A stretch of 64,000 nt of DNA, from contig NZ_CP145905.1 in NCBI RefSeq assembly GCF_036894955.1, positions 4,544,501 through 4,608,500 of the forward strand, in the 5' to 3' direction. Below, piece after piece: positions 43,502 to 51,541 of the stretch. Both the position numbers and the translations under genes were made by a program. A model generated the notes under the pieces. That model saw nothing but the letters and a program-made list of their open reading frames with translations. It was not told where the DNA came from and searched no databases. Numbering within the stretch: position 1 is the first letter of the stretch; each line of letters starts with the position of its first letter. The stretch is from Paenibacillus sp. KS-LC4 (lineage in GTDB: Bacteria > Bacillota > Bacilli > Paenibacillales > Paenibacillaceae).

Positions 43502-45034
43502 TTAAAGCGAAGAGCTCGCTTGCCATGCGACTAAGCGCAAGTAAGCCTCGTAAGCCTGCTCCCACACATGCTGCTCCGCTTGCTCCGGCTCATAGGTATC
43601 CGATTCAAATGATACCGCCGCTAGCTGCCGCGCCTCCTGCAAATCCGCACATTCCCCTTGAGCAATGAGTTGAACGAGCATATTGCCGATTGCACTCGCT
43701 TCGACTGGGCCCGCCCATACCGAGCGGCCAAGCGCATTGGCCGTAAAGCGGCAAAGCAGCTTGTTCTGAATGCCGCCGCCAACCATGTGCAGACCAGAAT
43801 ACACCTCTCCGGTTAGCTGCTCCATCTGCTCCAGCGCGTAACGGTATTTCAGCGCCAGACTTTCGAGAATGCATCTCGCCACTTCGCCCCGGGTCTGCGG
43901 CACAGACTGCCCTGTTTCCTCGCAATATTGCTGCACCTTCCTAATCATGCCGGACGGGCTGTAGAAACGCAAATCATCCGGATGAATTAAGCTGCGAAAT
44001 GGCTCCGCCTGCTCTGCCTCCGCTGCAAGCTGCATGAACGACAGCTCTTGTTCTTGCGATGCCCATTCATGGTGACACTCCTGCAAAATCCACAAGCCCA
44101 TAATATTTTTGAGCAGCTGGTAGGTCCCGCCAACTCCGCCTTCATTGGAAAACTCGAGCGCCAGCGCCTCTGGCGTCAGCAGCGGACTTGCAAGCTCGGT
44201 GCCGAGCAGCGACCACGTGCCGCATACCAAATAGGCAAAAGCTTTCCCGCCTGCCGCTGGCACAGCAGCAACCGCAGATTCCGTATCATGCGTGCCTACG
44301 GCAATGGCGTCAATTGGCGGTACAGCCAGCTCCTCGCATACTTCCGCTGTAAGCGGCCCAATCCGTTGTCCCGGATGAATCGGCGCAAGAAACAGCTTCG
44401 CTGGAATGGCGAGCTGCTGCATCAGCGGCTCATTCCACTGCTGCCGCTTTGGATGAAACAGCTGCGTCGTCGTCGCCATCGTAAATTCGCACACCTTCTT
44501 GCCCGTCAAAAAATATACGAGCAAATCCGGTGTCAGCAGCAGCGTCTCGGCGGCCGCCAGCTTAGGCGAGCCTGCCTTGCTCATCGCATACAGCTGATAA
44601 ATCGTATTAAAGGGCATGAACTGGAGCCCGCCCTGCTGGTATTGCTCCTCACGGCTCAGCAGCTGCTCCACCTCTTCAATCAACCCTTTCGTCTGCGGGT
44701 CGCGGTAATGATAGGGATTGCCCAGCAGCTCGCCTTGCGAATCCAGCAGGCCAAAGTCTACTCCCCACGTATCCACGCCAAAGGTGGCGGGCTGATAGCC
44801 CTGTTGGAATGCCTTGCAAATAGCTGCCTTCATCTCCTGTAATAAGCGCAAAATATCCCAGTGCAGATGCTGACCTACATGCACGGGATAGTTGGGAAAA
44901 CGATGTAGCTCGGTCACCTCTAGCGTGCGGCCGCCCTCTGCATTCACAGCAAGCTGTCCGATTAGCGCCCTGCCGCTGCTTGCGCCTAGATCAAAGGCAA
45001 GCACAGTCGCCGCAATTTTCGCTGTATATGCCAT
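43502..45034 (-). CDS. FGGY sugar kinase, L-fuculokinase of the rhamnulokinase family
   Basis: The 510-residue product is an FGGY kinase with VLAFDLGASSGRALIG, GVDTWGVDFGLLDSQG, AVGTHDTESAVAAVP (ATP/Asp region), YLVCGTWSLLGTELASP and a C-terminal GLHMVGGGIQNKLLCRFTANA. By sequence it is closest to rhamnulokinase (RhaB). By context, between fucA and fucU and with fucI, the substrate is probably L-fuculose, giving L-fuculose 1-phosphate. A dual rhamnulose/fuculose role is possible. It is in the middle of the fuc operon. Confidence 0.87.
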   Translation of the reverse strand: MAYTAKIAATVLAFDLGASSGRALIGQLAVNAEGGRTLEVTELHRFPNYPVHVGQHLHWDILRLLQEMKAAICKAFQQGYQPATFGVDTWGVDFGLLDSQGELLGNPYHYRDPQTKGLIEEVEQLLSREEQYQQGGLQFMPFNTIYQLYAMSKAGSPKLAAAETLLLTPDLLVYFLTGKKVCEFTMATTTQLFHPKRQQWNEPLMQQLAIPAKLFLAPIHPGQRIGPLTAEVCEELAVPPIDAIAVGTHDTESAVAAVPAAGGKAFAYLVCGTWSLLGTELASPLLTPEALALEFSNEGGVGGTYQLLKNIMGLWILQECHHEWASQEQELSFMQLAAEAEQAEPFRSLIHPDDLRFYSPSGMIRKVQQYCEETGQSVPQTRGEVARCILESLALKYRYALEQMEQLTGEVYSGLHMVGGGIQNKLLCRFTANALGRSVWAGPVEASAIGNMLVQLIAQGECADLQEARQLAAVSFESDTYEPEQAEQHVWEQAYEAYLRLVAWQASSSL

Positions 45035-45073
45035 CCCTGCATGCCTCCTCTGCCTAGCGGATTCAACATATGA

Positions 45074-45733
45074 CTACTGCATTTTTTGCAGCAGCTGAAT
45101 GCGGTATGCCTCGCTCTCCAGCGATGCGATTTCTTCAAATTGTTCCGTCGTCAGCACTTTCGGCTCCTTAATCGCTTTGGCGATCAGGAAAATTTTTGCG
45201 CTTTCCTCTACAACCTCTGTGCGGTAGTAGGCTTCACGCAGGTTGCGCCCTGTCGTTACCAGTCCGTGATTGCCTAGCAATATCGAGCTTGCAGCATTCA
45301 CTTTCTCCACTAGCGCATCAGCAAGCTTATCTGTAGTCGGCAGAACATATGGAATATATACCGTCTTGCCTACAAGCGCAGCCTGATCGGGAAACATAAT
45401 CGGCAGCTCCTGCTCCACAAGGGTAAAAGCGATGCAATAAGGGGGATGCGTGTGCACGATAGCTCCAATATTCGGATTCGCGCGGTATGCATAGAGATGC
45501 ATCAGCACCTCGGACGATGGACGGAAGCCCGTATCCGTTACCGCTCCAGCTTCAATATCGACCTCTACCCACTGCTCCGGCTCTATTTCATCCAGGGCAA
45601 AGCCGCTCGGAGAAAGATACATTTTACCTTCATGCTTCGCGCTAAGGTTTCCGCCTGGACCAACTACCAGACGGTTCGCTACTGTCTTTTTTGCGTATTT
45701 ACATAGTTCCTCTCTTATTTCCATACTGCTCAT
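45074..45733 (-). CDS. fucA: Class II aldolase, L-fuculose-phosphate aldolase-like
   Basis: The 219-residue product is a zinc-dependent class II aldolase/adducin family protein with VVGPGGNLSAKHEGKMYLSPSG, SSEVLMHLYAY, IGAIVHTHPPYCIAF (zinc His residues) and ILLGNHGLVTTGRNL. It would split L-fuculose 1-phosphate to dihydroxyacetone phosphate and lactaldehyde. ATG 45733 is the likely start behind GAGGAGG; ATG 45724 is an alternative, and the in-frame 45814 start is not supported. It lies between fucI and the kinase. Confidence 0.85.
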   Translation of the reverse strand: MSSMEIREELCKYAKKTVANRLVVGPGGNLSAKHEGKMYLSPSGFALDEIEPEQWVEVDIEAGAVTDTGFRPSSEVLMHLYAYRANPNIGAIVHTHPPYCIAFTLVEQELPIMFPDQAALVGKTVYIPYVLPTTDKLADALVEKVNAASSILLGNHGLVTTGRNLREAYYRTEVVEESAKIFLIAKAIKEPKVLTTEQFEEIASLESEAYRIQLLQKMQ

Positions 45734-45874
45734 TTCTCCATGCCTCCTCGCTCTGCTTGAACCGATGAAGCTGCCGCCCCAAATGATCGGAACGACAGCC
45801 TGTAAATGACTCATTCAATTATTAAAGAAAGATTATAAATTTTTCACGCACAAATAGGCTTATATTTCACGGAC

Positions 45875-45925
45875 TGAAACGCGCCGCGCCGCCAAAGGAC
45901 GGAGGGCAACCGTTTCATCTTGCTA
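45875..45925 (+). repeat. GAAACGCGCC-type dispersed repeat, copy 4
   Basis: TGAAACGCGCCGCGCCGCC, then AAAGGACGGAGGG and CAACCGTTTCATCTTGCT. It overlaps the last codon of fucI by three bases and lies between fucI and fucA. It matches copy 3 in the left half and copy 1 in the right half. Confidence 0.8.
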
Positions 45926-47713
45926 TTTATACAAGGGTCCGAAGTTGTCGCAAGCGCGGTAATCTGCGCTTTCCGCATTACTCGTGCCAAACAGCCCCCA
46001 AGCACGTGGACGGAATAGCTTCTCCTCTGCCACATTGTGCATATTGACCGGAATACGCAGCATCGACGCAAGCGTAATTAAATCCGCGCCAATATGCCCG
46101 TAGCTGATAGAGCCATGATTAGCTCCCCACTGGTCCATCACCTCATACACGCTGCGGAAGGCACCGCTGCCTGTCAAAATCGGAGCGAACCACGTCGTCG
46201 GCCAAGTCGGATCTGTCCGTTTGTCGAGCACATCATGAACGCCTTCTGGTAGCTCCACGGAATAGCCTTCAGCAATTTGCAGCACGGGGCCAATGCCCTT
46301 CACCAAATTGATTCGGGACATCGTCATCGGCATGCCACCGCGAGTTAAATAGTCGGAGGAATAGCCGCCGCCGCGGAAATACTCGACCGATGCCGGACGC
46401 CACGACGTTGCTTTCAGGCAATCCGCCGCCTCCTGCTCGGAAATTTCCCAATGCGGCTTAAGCGCGGGCTTGCCATCTCGCTGCTGCTCGCCTGTTCCAT
46501 CAAGCGTTGCTGAGCCCGAGTTGATCAGGTGCAAAATGCCGCCCGCTGCATGCCCTTCCAGCTTATGCCCCGTTACGCGCTCTACCGAATCCGGACTCCA
46601 ATACGTCCGCACATCGGCGAATATTTGCGCCGTATTCGTCAGCAAATTACCGAACAGCATCGCAACGCCGTTCAAGCTGTCATTTTCTGTTGCTACCGTG
46701 TAAGGTGCACGTATACCGTTCCAGTCGAACGAGGAGTTAAGCAGCGTTTCCATGAAATCGCCATTTGGAAAATGATCCGTCCATTGGCGCTGCCCCTGAA
46801 AGCCGGACACAATTGCATTGTGGCCCATCGCCTCTTCCCCGAAGCCTAGCTCCGCAAGACGCGGATTGCCGACCATCAGGTCGCGGGCAATCATCGTCAT
46901 TTTCACAACCGTTTCCCAATCCTTGTCCTTCTGCTCTCTGGAGGTCTGAATTTGCACCGGATTGTTGTCTGCGCCCTCTGGGCAATTTTCCTTCACCCAT
47001 GCCAGCGCGCGGACAAATTCTTCGCCATCATAAATTTCCTCTTCAAAGCGGCGGACGAATTCCGACATATCCACATACTCGGTACGCATGCCCAAATACT
47101 CTTGGAAAAAGGCATCGTTTACGATTGAGCCTGCGATTCCCATGGATACGGAGCCCATCGACAAATACGCTTTGCCGCGCATATAAGCGACGACAAGACC
47201 CGCTTTCGCAAAGCCCAGCAGCTTGCCCTTCACATCTTCAGGAATGCTCGTGTCGCCAGAGTCCTGTACTTCCTCGCCATAAATGCCGAAGGCCGGAAGG
47301 CCCTTCTGCGCATAACCGGACAATACAGCGGCCAAATATACCGCGCCTGGACGCTCTGTGCCGTTAAAGCCCCAAACCGCTTTCGGAATGGACGGGTCCA
47401 TATCCATCGTCTCGGTGCCATAGCACCAGCACGGCGTTACCGTGATAGACACGCCTACGCGCTCGCGGACAAATTTGTCTGCGCAAGCTACCGCCTCCGC
47501 CACTCCGCCAATGCAGCTGTCCGCGATGACACATTCGACCGGCTCGCCGTTCGGATAACGCAAATGCTCGCCAATGAGCGCTGCGACTGATTTTGCCATA
47601 TTCATCGTCTGTTCCTCGAGCGATTCGCGCACGCCCATGCGGCGTCCATCAATCGTAGGACGAATACCTATTTTAGGGAAACCGCTTTCAAAACGATGCA
47701 TTTCTTGTGTCAC
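45923..47713 (-). CDS. fucI: L-fucose isomerase
   Basis: The 596-residue product is FucI, a manganese-dependent isomerase of L-fucose to L-fuculose (also D-arabinose). Characteristic parts are KIGIRPTIDGRRMGVRE, VECVIADSCIGGVAEA, WGFNGTERPGAVYLAA, metal-site VATENDSLNGVAMLFGN and WGANHGSISYGHIGADL. Full length for the family (about 590). It starts with GTG at 47713 behind GGAGGG. It is the first gene of the fuc operon, with a clear promoter and palindromic operator upstream and a divergent LacI gene. Confidence 0.95.
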   Translation of the reverse strand: MTQEMHRFESGFPKIGIRPTIDGRRMGVRESLEEQTMNMAKSVAALIGEHLRYPNGEPVECVIADSCIGGVAEAVACADKFVRERVGVSITVTPCWCYGTETMDMDPSIPKAVWGFNGTERPGAVYLAAVLSGYAQKGLPAFGIYGEEVQDSGDTSIPEDVKGKLLGFAKAGLVVAYMRGKAYLSMGSVSMGIAGSIVNDAFFQEYLGMRTEYVDMSEFVRRFEEEIYDGEEFVRALAWVKENCPEGADNNPVQIQTSREQKDKDWETVVKMTMIARDLMVGNPRLAELGFGEEAMGHNAIVSGFQGQRQWTDHFPNGDFMETLLNSSFDWNGIRAPYTVATENDSLNGVAMLFGNLLTNTAQIFADVRTYWSPDSVERVTGHKLEGHAAGGILHLINSGSATLDGTGEQQRDGKPALKPHWEISEQEAADCLKATSWRPASVEYFRGGGYSSDYLTRGGMPMTMSRINLVKGIGPVLQIAEGYSVELPEGVHDVLDKRTDPTWPTTWFAPILTGSGAFRSVYEVMDQWGANHGSISYGHIGADLITLASMLRIPVNMHNVAEEKLFRPRAWGLFGTSNAESADYRACDNFGPLYK

Positions 47714-47767
47714 TATTATCCCTCCATATATAAAAATAGTGCATAACCAGCTGCTTGAGTTATTTTT

Positions 47768-47783
47768 GAGTTATCGGTAACTC
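47768..47783. promoter_or_regulatory. LacI-type operator of the fucose operon
   Basis: GAGTTATCGGTAACTC is a palindrome with one broken pair, just downstream of the fuc -10 box and 54 bases before fucI. A further TTGAGTTAT half-site lies next to it. Size, symmetry and the divergent LacI gene support it as that regulator's site. Confidence 0.68.
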
Positions 47784-47784
47784 T

Positions 47785-47813
47785 AATTTAGCAAGCTTGA
47801 GGGTTGCTGTCAA
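47785..47813 (-). promoter_or_regulatory. SigA-type promoter of the fucose operon
   Basis: On the minus strand TTGACA (47813-47808), 17 bases, TAAATT (47790-47785). The operator palindrome lies directly downstream, where a bound repressor would block initiation. Confidence 0.8.
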
Positions 47814-47878
47814 TGGCTCTCTTTTGTAAGATGGTAGAATAACTACGATTGGGATGAAGCAGATAAGGAGCAAGCCGC

Positions 47879-48892
47879 ATGGTTACGATTTACGATATCG
47901 CTCAGCGATCTGGGGTTTCGGCGATGACCGTATCGCGAGTGATTAATAACACAGGACGAATAAGCGACAAGACGCGGGCAAAGGTCAAGAAAGTGATGGA
48001 GGACATGCATTATGTGCCGAACCAGATGGCGAGAAGCCTCGTGCTCCAGCATACCCGCCTGCTGTTTCTGCTTATTGCCGATATTACAAACCCGTTTTAT
48101 ACGACGCTGTCACGGGGAGCAGAGGATGCTGCTACGAAAAATGGCTACAAGCTGCTGTTCGGCAACAGCGATGAAAATTTAGACAAGGAATCGGATTATA
48201 TTCATACGATTCTAACGACGCGGGTCGACGGCGTGATGATGGCACCAACTGGCGACCCTTCCCTGCCTAATCTGGAGTCGCTGCTTCAGCATCAGACTCC
48301 ATTCGTGCTTATTGACCGCGAGGTGCCGGGGGTTGAATGCGATATCGTTATTGGGGACAGCAAGGAAGGCGCACGCCAGCTTGTGGATCATCTGGTGGAG
48401 CAGGGACATAAGCGAATTATGATGGTCAATGGCTCGCTGTCGAGCTCCAGCGCCCGCCTTCGCTTGCAAGGGTACAGGGAGGCGCTTCAGCTCAATGGGC
48501 TTCCATATGAGCCTGATTATTTATTCGAGACCAGCTTCGGCCCGCAAAATGATCTTTCTGCCATGAATGCCTGGATCGACAGCATAAACCCGCTTCCAAC
48601 CGCAATCATTGCCGGAAATAACGTCATTGCCATAGAGCTGATGCGCCTGCTCCAGCAGCGCGGCCTGCGCATACCAGACGATATTTCTATCGTATGCTTT
48701 GATGATTTTGGCCCTTATGCGGAGATTAATCCGTTTGTGACCGTTGTCGCCCAGCAAGCCTACCAGTTCGGTTATCTCGGCATGCAAATGCTCATAGATC
48801 GCATCCAGAATGGCAGCGCCTCTGGGCCGTGGCGGAAGGTCGTGCTGCCTGCGGAGCTCATCGTAAGAAGCTCCGTCAAACAGCTCGGTTAA
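47879..48892 (+). CDS. LacI-family transcriptional regulator
   Basis: The 337-residue product has a LacI HTH (TIYDIAQRSGVSAMTVSRVI, hinge NQMARSLVLQ) and a periplasmic-binding-like sensor domain (LLFLLIADITNPFYTTLSRG, DGVMMAPTGDP, VCFDDFGPYAEINP). It is divergent from the fucose operon and is the likely fuc repressor, with a palindrome in the shared region. ATG 47879 follows AAGGAG. The last codons overlap the first unit of a 39-bp tandem repeat. Confidence 0.88.
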   Translation: MVTIYDIAQRSGVSAMTVSRVINNTGRISDKTRAKVKKVMEDMHYVPNQMARSLVLQHTRLLFLLIADITNPFYTTLSRGAEDAATKNGYKLLFGNSDENLDKESDYIHTILTTRVDGVMMAPTGDPSLPNLESLLQHQTPFVLIDREVPGVECDIVIGDSKEGARQLVDHLVEQGHKRIMMVNGSLSSSSARLRLQGYREALQLNGLPYEPDYLFETSFGPQNDLSAMNAWIDSINPLPTAIIAGNNVIAIELMRLLQQRGLRIPDDISIVCFDDFGPYAEINPFVTVVAQQAYQFGYLGMQMLIDRIQNGSASGPWRKVVLPAELIVRSSVKQLG

Positions 48893-48977
48893 CCAACTCG
48901 GTTAAGCGGCTCCGTCAAACAGCTCGGTTAACCAACTCGGTTAAGCGGCTCCGTCAAGTAGCTCAGTTAAGCAGCCG
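48870..48977 (+). repeat. 39-bp tandem repeat overlapping the lacI-type gene end
   Basis: The unit starts GCTCCGTCAAACAGCTCGGT and ends CAACTCGGTTAAGCG. Two identical copies (48870-48908, 48909-48947) are followed by a partial, diverged third. The first copy encodes the last seven residues (SSVKQLG) and stop of the regulator, so the repeat arose by duplication of the gene's 3' end. Copies contain GGTTAACC. Confidence 0.88.
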
Positions 48978-49032
48978 AAAAAAGCCGTTATGGGATAAAA
49001 ATATACAATGAATTAGGAGACATGAATAGAAA

Positions 49033-49076
49033 TAGCGGCGGCCATGGACAGGAAAATTAGTCCTCAGCCTCCGCTA
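49033..49076. terminator. Possible bidirectional terminator
   Basis: TAGCGGCGG (49033-49041) pairs with CCTCCGCTA (49068-49076) with one mismatch, plus an inner GGAC/GTCC stem, between the convergent LacI-type and CzcO-type genes. T-runs are short, so the call is weak. Confidence 0.4.
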
Positions 49077-49092
49077 TGCTAGTAAATAGGCT

Positions 49093-50145
49093 TTAATTAT
49101 TAGTCAGAGCCAGATGATCTACTATTTTTTGAGCGTCATATTTTACCCAGCCCAGCAGTGCCGACCCCCTGGAGGTTTGCCATGGCAATCCGACAAAATA
49201 CAAGCCCTTTACCGGCGATACGCCTTCAATATGCTTAATGAGTCCATGCGAATCAAAGGCATCGTGAATATCAATCCACTGATCGTCTCGTTTAAAGCCA
49301 GTGGCCCAGATGACATTTTTCACCTCGATTTCATTTCCATCCTCACCTATAACTCGGTTACCATTCGCGTTCATTATACGAGAAAAAACCTTTACTTCCC
49401 CCTTCTTCATAAGCTGCTTCAGTTCGAAGCCGTATACTTGCTCGGGCTGTTTTTTCAACCATTTCCCAATCGAGCTTTGCTTATTTGCACGAAGAAATCC
49501 GAGCTTTTCAAAATACCAGAAAATGCTTCGATTCATCACGTGCAAGGGCATGAAAGAAATATCGCGAGCAATAGATAGATAAACGGCTCTGTCATCCGCC
49601 CGATCCTTGGCCAGCTCAACCGCTATTTGAGCGCCTGAATTTCCGCCGCCCACAACAATCGTGTTCCCTGGGCTCAGTTGATTTGGGCTTAGGTACTCTG
49701 AGGAATGCAGCTGATTGACGCCCTCTGATAATAAGCTCGAAAAGGACGGAACATTTTTCACTTGGAATGGCCCCGTTCCCACGATAACGCTGCGAGCCTC
49801 AAGCACTCCATCTGCTGTTTCCGCTTTAAAATGAACCTCTCTCCAAAGTCGTTTAACACGACTATTCAGCTTTAGAGGCAACGCCATTTTTGTCGCATAG
49901 GCTTCAAGATAGTCCGCGATCTCATCTTTACTCGGCAGACCATTCTGATTTCCTTCTAAAGGCATGCCAGGCAATCCATCATACCTGCGTGGTGTAAAGA
50001 GCTGAAGCGAGTCATAACGCCGCCGCCAGCTATCCCCGATAGATGCTGCTGCTTCTAAAATGATAAAGCTTAATCCGCTCTTTTTCAAAAAATACGCTGC
50101 TGCCAGCCCTGCTTGTCCTGCCCCTATAATCAATACATCGTACAT
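49093..50145 (-). CDS. CzcO-type FAD-dependent flavoprotein/monooxygenase
   Basis: The 350-residue product has an FAD loop (DVLIIGAGQAGLAAAYFLKKS), SIGDSWRRRYDSLQLFTPRRY typical of flavin-containing monooxygenases, a second nucleotide loop (TIVVGGGNSGAQIAVELAK) and IWATGFKRDD. It is like the CzcO/ArsO group seen near metal and arsenic genes. It is divergent from a cadC repressor with operator palindromes in the shared region, so metal induction is likely; substrate unknown. ATG 50145 is nine bases after GGAAGG; an ATG at 50154 overlaps that site. Confidence 0.85.
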   Translation of the reverse strand: MYDVLIIGAGQAGLAAAYFLKKSGLSFIILEAAASIGDSWRRRYDSLQLFTPRRYDGLPGMPLEGNQNGLPSKDEIADYLEAYATKMALPLKLNSRVKRLWREVHFKAETADGVLEARSVIVGTGPFQVKNVPSFSSLLSEGVNQLHSSEYLSPNQLSPGNTIVVGGGNSGAQIAVELAKDRADDRAVYLSIARDISFMPLHVMNRSIFWYFEKLGFLRANKQSSIGKWLKKQPEQVYGFELKQLMKKGEVKVFSRIMNANGNRVIGEDGNEIEVKNVIWATGFKRDDQWIDIHDAFDSHGLIKHIEGVSPVKGLYFVGLPWQTSRGSALLGWVKYDAQKIVDHLALTNN

Positions 50146-50203
50146 ATGTATCATCCTTCCCGTTACTCATTTGAGTATCCTGCCTCCAGTTTTAAACAAA
50201 CAC

Positions 50204-50219
50204 TCAAACATGTATTTGA
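50204..50219. promoter_or_regulatory. CadC-type operator 1
   Basis: TCAAACATGTATTTGA is an imperfect 16-base palindrome close to the known CadC site core (TCAAATAAATATTTGA). It lies between the flavoprotein and cadC, nearer the flavoprotein. A further palindrome TACTCATTTGAGTA is at 50164-50177. Confidence 0.72.
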
Positions 50220-50252
50220 TTGTTTAATTATAATATGATAAGCTAACAACAA

Positions 50253-50268
50253 TCAAACATTAATTTGA
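50253..50268. promoter_or_regulatory. CadC-type operator 2
   Basis: TCAAACATTAATTTGA, nearly the same as operator 1, lies 20 bases before the cadC start. A TATAAT box (50229-50234) falls between the two sites, so a bound repressor could block transcription in either direction. Confidence 0.72.
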
Positions 50269-50287
50269 ATAAGGAAGCGGGAGCGGT

Positions 50288-50635
50288 ATGAAAGATAGCT
50301 GTGAAATATATTGTTACGACGAGCCCAAAGTACGTAAGGTGCAGCATGCTTTGGAGCAGCAAAGTATTCAGGAGATGGCTAAGATTTTTAAAGCACTGTC
50401 CGATGAGACGAGGCTAAAAATCGTCTTTGCTTTATGCGAGGAGGACGAGCTGTGCGTGTGTGACGTGGCAAATATTATAAATTCCTCGCTCGCAACTACA
50501 TCGCATCATTTGCGAACGCTTAAGCAGCTTGGATTAGCCACCTTTCGGAAGGAAGGTAAGCTTGTGTTTTATTCCCTGAAGGATGATCACATCCGCCAAC
50601 TCTTGCAGATTGCAGCAGCACATAGCCAGGAATAG
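50288..50635 (+). CDS. cadC: Cadmium/lead-responsive ArsR-family repressor CadC
   Basis: The 115-residue product closely follows staphylococcal CadC. All four metal-site cysteines are present at the same spacing (Cys5 and Cys9 in CEIYC, Cys56 and Cys58 in ELCVCD), as are the second-site residues Asp99, His101, His112 and Glu115. The HTH reads NIINSSLATTSHHLRTLKQL. It should bind Cd(II), Pb(II) or Zn(II) and release its operator. The expected partner CadA efflux ATPase is not here; the divergent gene is a CzcO-type flavoprotein. The ATG has GGAAGCGGGAG upstream. Confidence 0.92.
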   Translation: MKDSCEIYCYDEPKVRKVQHALEQQSIQEMAKIFKALSDETRLKIVFALCEEDELCVCDVANIINSSLATTSHHLRTLKQLGLATFRKEGKLVFYSLKDDHIRQLLQIAAAHSQE

Positions 50636-50929
50636 CTTGCAGCAGCATGAGCGTAAAATAAGGGCCACCCTTATATCCAGTTGACCTAAACATAGACATT
50701 TAGTGAGGTTGGGTAAATTTCGGGCTTGATCTTCGATTCGTGGACTCGAGCGTCTGCATCTCTTAATAGCCAGAAATTGGCGAGGTTATCGGCCTTCATT
50801 AGCGGAGAGCAGAGTTGCAGAGATGACTAAGACAAGGTTTAAGACTTAGATTCAGATTCAGACGGAGCCTGAGACTCTAACCAAGACTGAATCTGAAAAC
50901 ATATGATTTGGAGCCTCCTTCCTTTTTCA

Positions 50930-51108
50930 GCGGACTGAGGTTTCGCTATTTTGGCTTATCATCCGATTTCATACCTTAAGCGGTCAGGAGAGGCGCTATT
51001 ACCCTGACATTCATCCCAAAATGTTACTGGGCAGCGAAATAGCGGCGCCTGAGTCCGCAGTCTGCACCAAAACCCGTGATTCAGTTAAAATAGCGGCCGC
51101 TGTGTCCT
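50930..51108. repeat. Intergenic repeat locus 2: four GCGGAC modules (+,+,-,-)
   Basis: Modules lie at 50930-50951 (+), 50980-51000 (+, diverged), 51038-51058 (-) and 51088-51108 (-), in the same +,+,-,- order as locus 1 (491-668). The last pair with its spacer is the reverse complement of 491-560 at about 87 percent identity by eye. Confidence 0.75.
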
Positions 51109-51203
51109 CCAAGCTATGTCCACGAAGTCTATCTGAATTGGGGCATGCACGGCACGAACCTTTAAAGCAAGAAGTATGGAACATAAAATATGAAGCATGA
51201 AAC

Positions 51204-51224
51204 ATTAAACATTAAACATTAAAC
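51204..51224 (+). repeat. Tandem heptamer ATTAAAC x3
   Basis: Three perfect direct copies of ATTAAAC, after related AAACATAAAATATGAAGC-like sequence. No function visible. Confidence 0.8.
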
Positions 51225-51350
51225 GAACAGGTATGAAGCTCGTCTAAACCGTCCGCGTACCCTCCATTCAGACAAAAAACCTTCAGCACTTCGCTTATAG
51301 GCGCAAGACTGAAGGTTACATACAGCAGCATTAGCCAAGCTAGCTGCGTT

Positions 51351-51516
51351 TAGGGCGTGTCTGAGAACGCTGAGGGCAGCCAATTTTGCCGAATTTTCGT
51401 TCCATGCAAGGCGCGTTTGTGAAGGCGTACCGGGGGTACGCCTTCGCAAACGGAACGAAGCAGGGGGCGGAAAGGCGGTGAAAGGGGCCACTGAACGGGT
51501 TTTCAGACACGCCCTA
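51351..51516. mobile_element. MITE-like element with 18-bp terminal inverted repeats
   Basis: The ends TAGGGCGTGTCTGAGAAC and (inverted) TAGGGCGTGTCTGAAAAC match at 17 of 18 positions. If the outer TA is a target duplication, as for IS630/Tc1-type elements, the repeats start GGGCGTGTCTGA. Inside is a long hairpin (CGTTTGTGAAGGCGTACC, loop GGG, near-perfect complement at 51436-51453). At 166 bases with no transposase it fits a miniature element moved in trans. Confidence 0.78.
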
Positions 51517-51541
51517 GTATGAATGAGGGAACAGGGCAATA

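Larger units (their letters stand above)
50636..51541. other. Gene-free, repeat-rich stretch
   Basis: About 900 bases between cadC and a sensor kinase hold no supported gene; the frames present cross repeats and lack ribosome sites. Contents: a perfect 11-base inverted repeat at 50851-50897 (TTCAGATTCAG), GCGGAC modules (50930-51108), three tandem ATTAAAC units (51204-51224) and a MITE-like element (51351-51516). It looks like a landing site for small elements. Confidence 0.65.

Noticed and set aside
46765..47367. 200-codon rightward frame inside fucI
   Set aside because: It is a shadow of the fucI coding strand with an Arg/Pro/Ser-rich, unnatural composition and no ribosome site.
51011..51539. 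Two leftward frames in the repeat-rich gap
   Set aside because: They run through GCGGAC modules and the MITE, lack ribosome sites and give low-complexity peptides.
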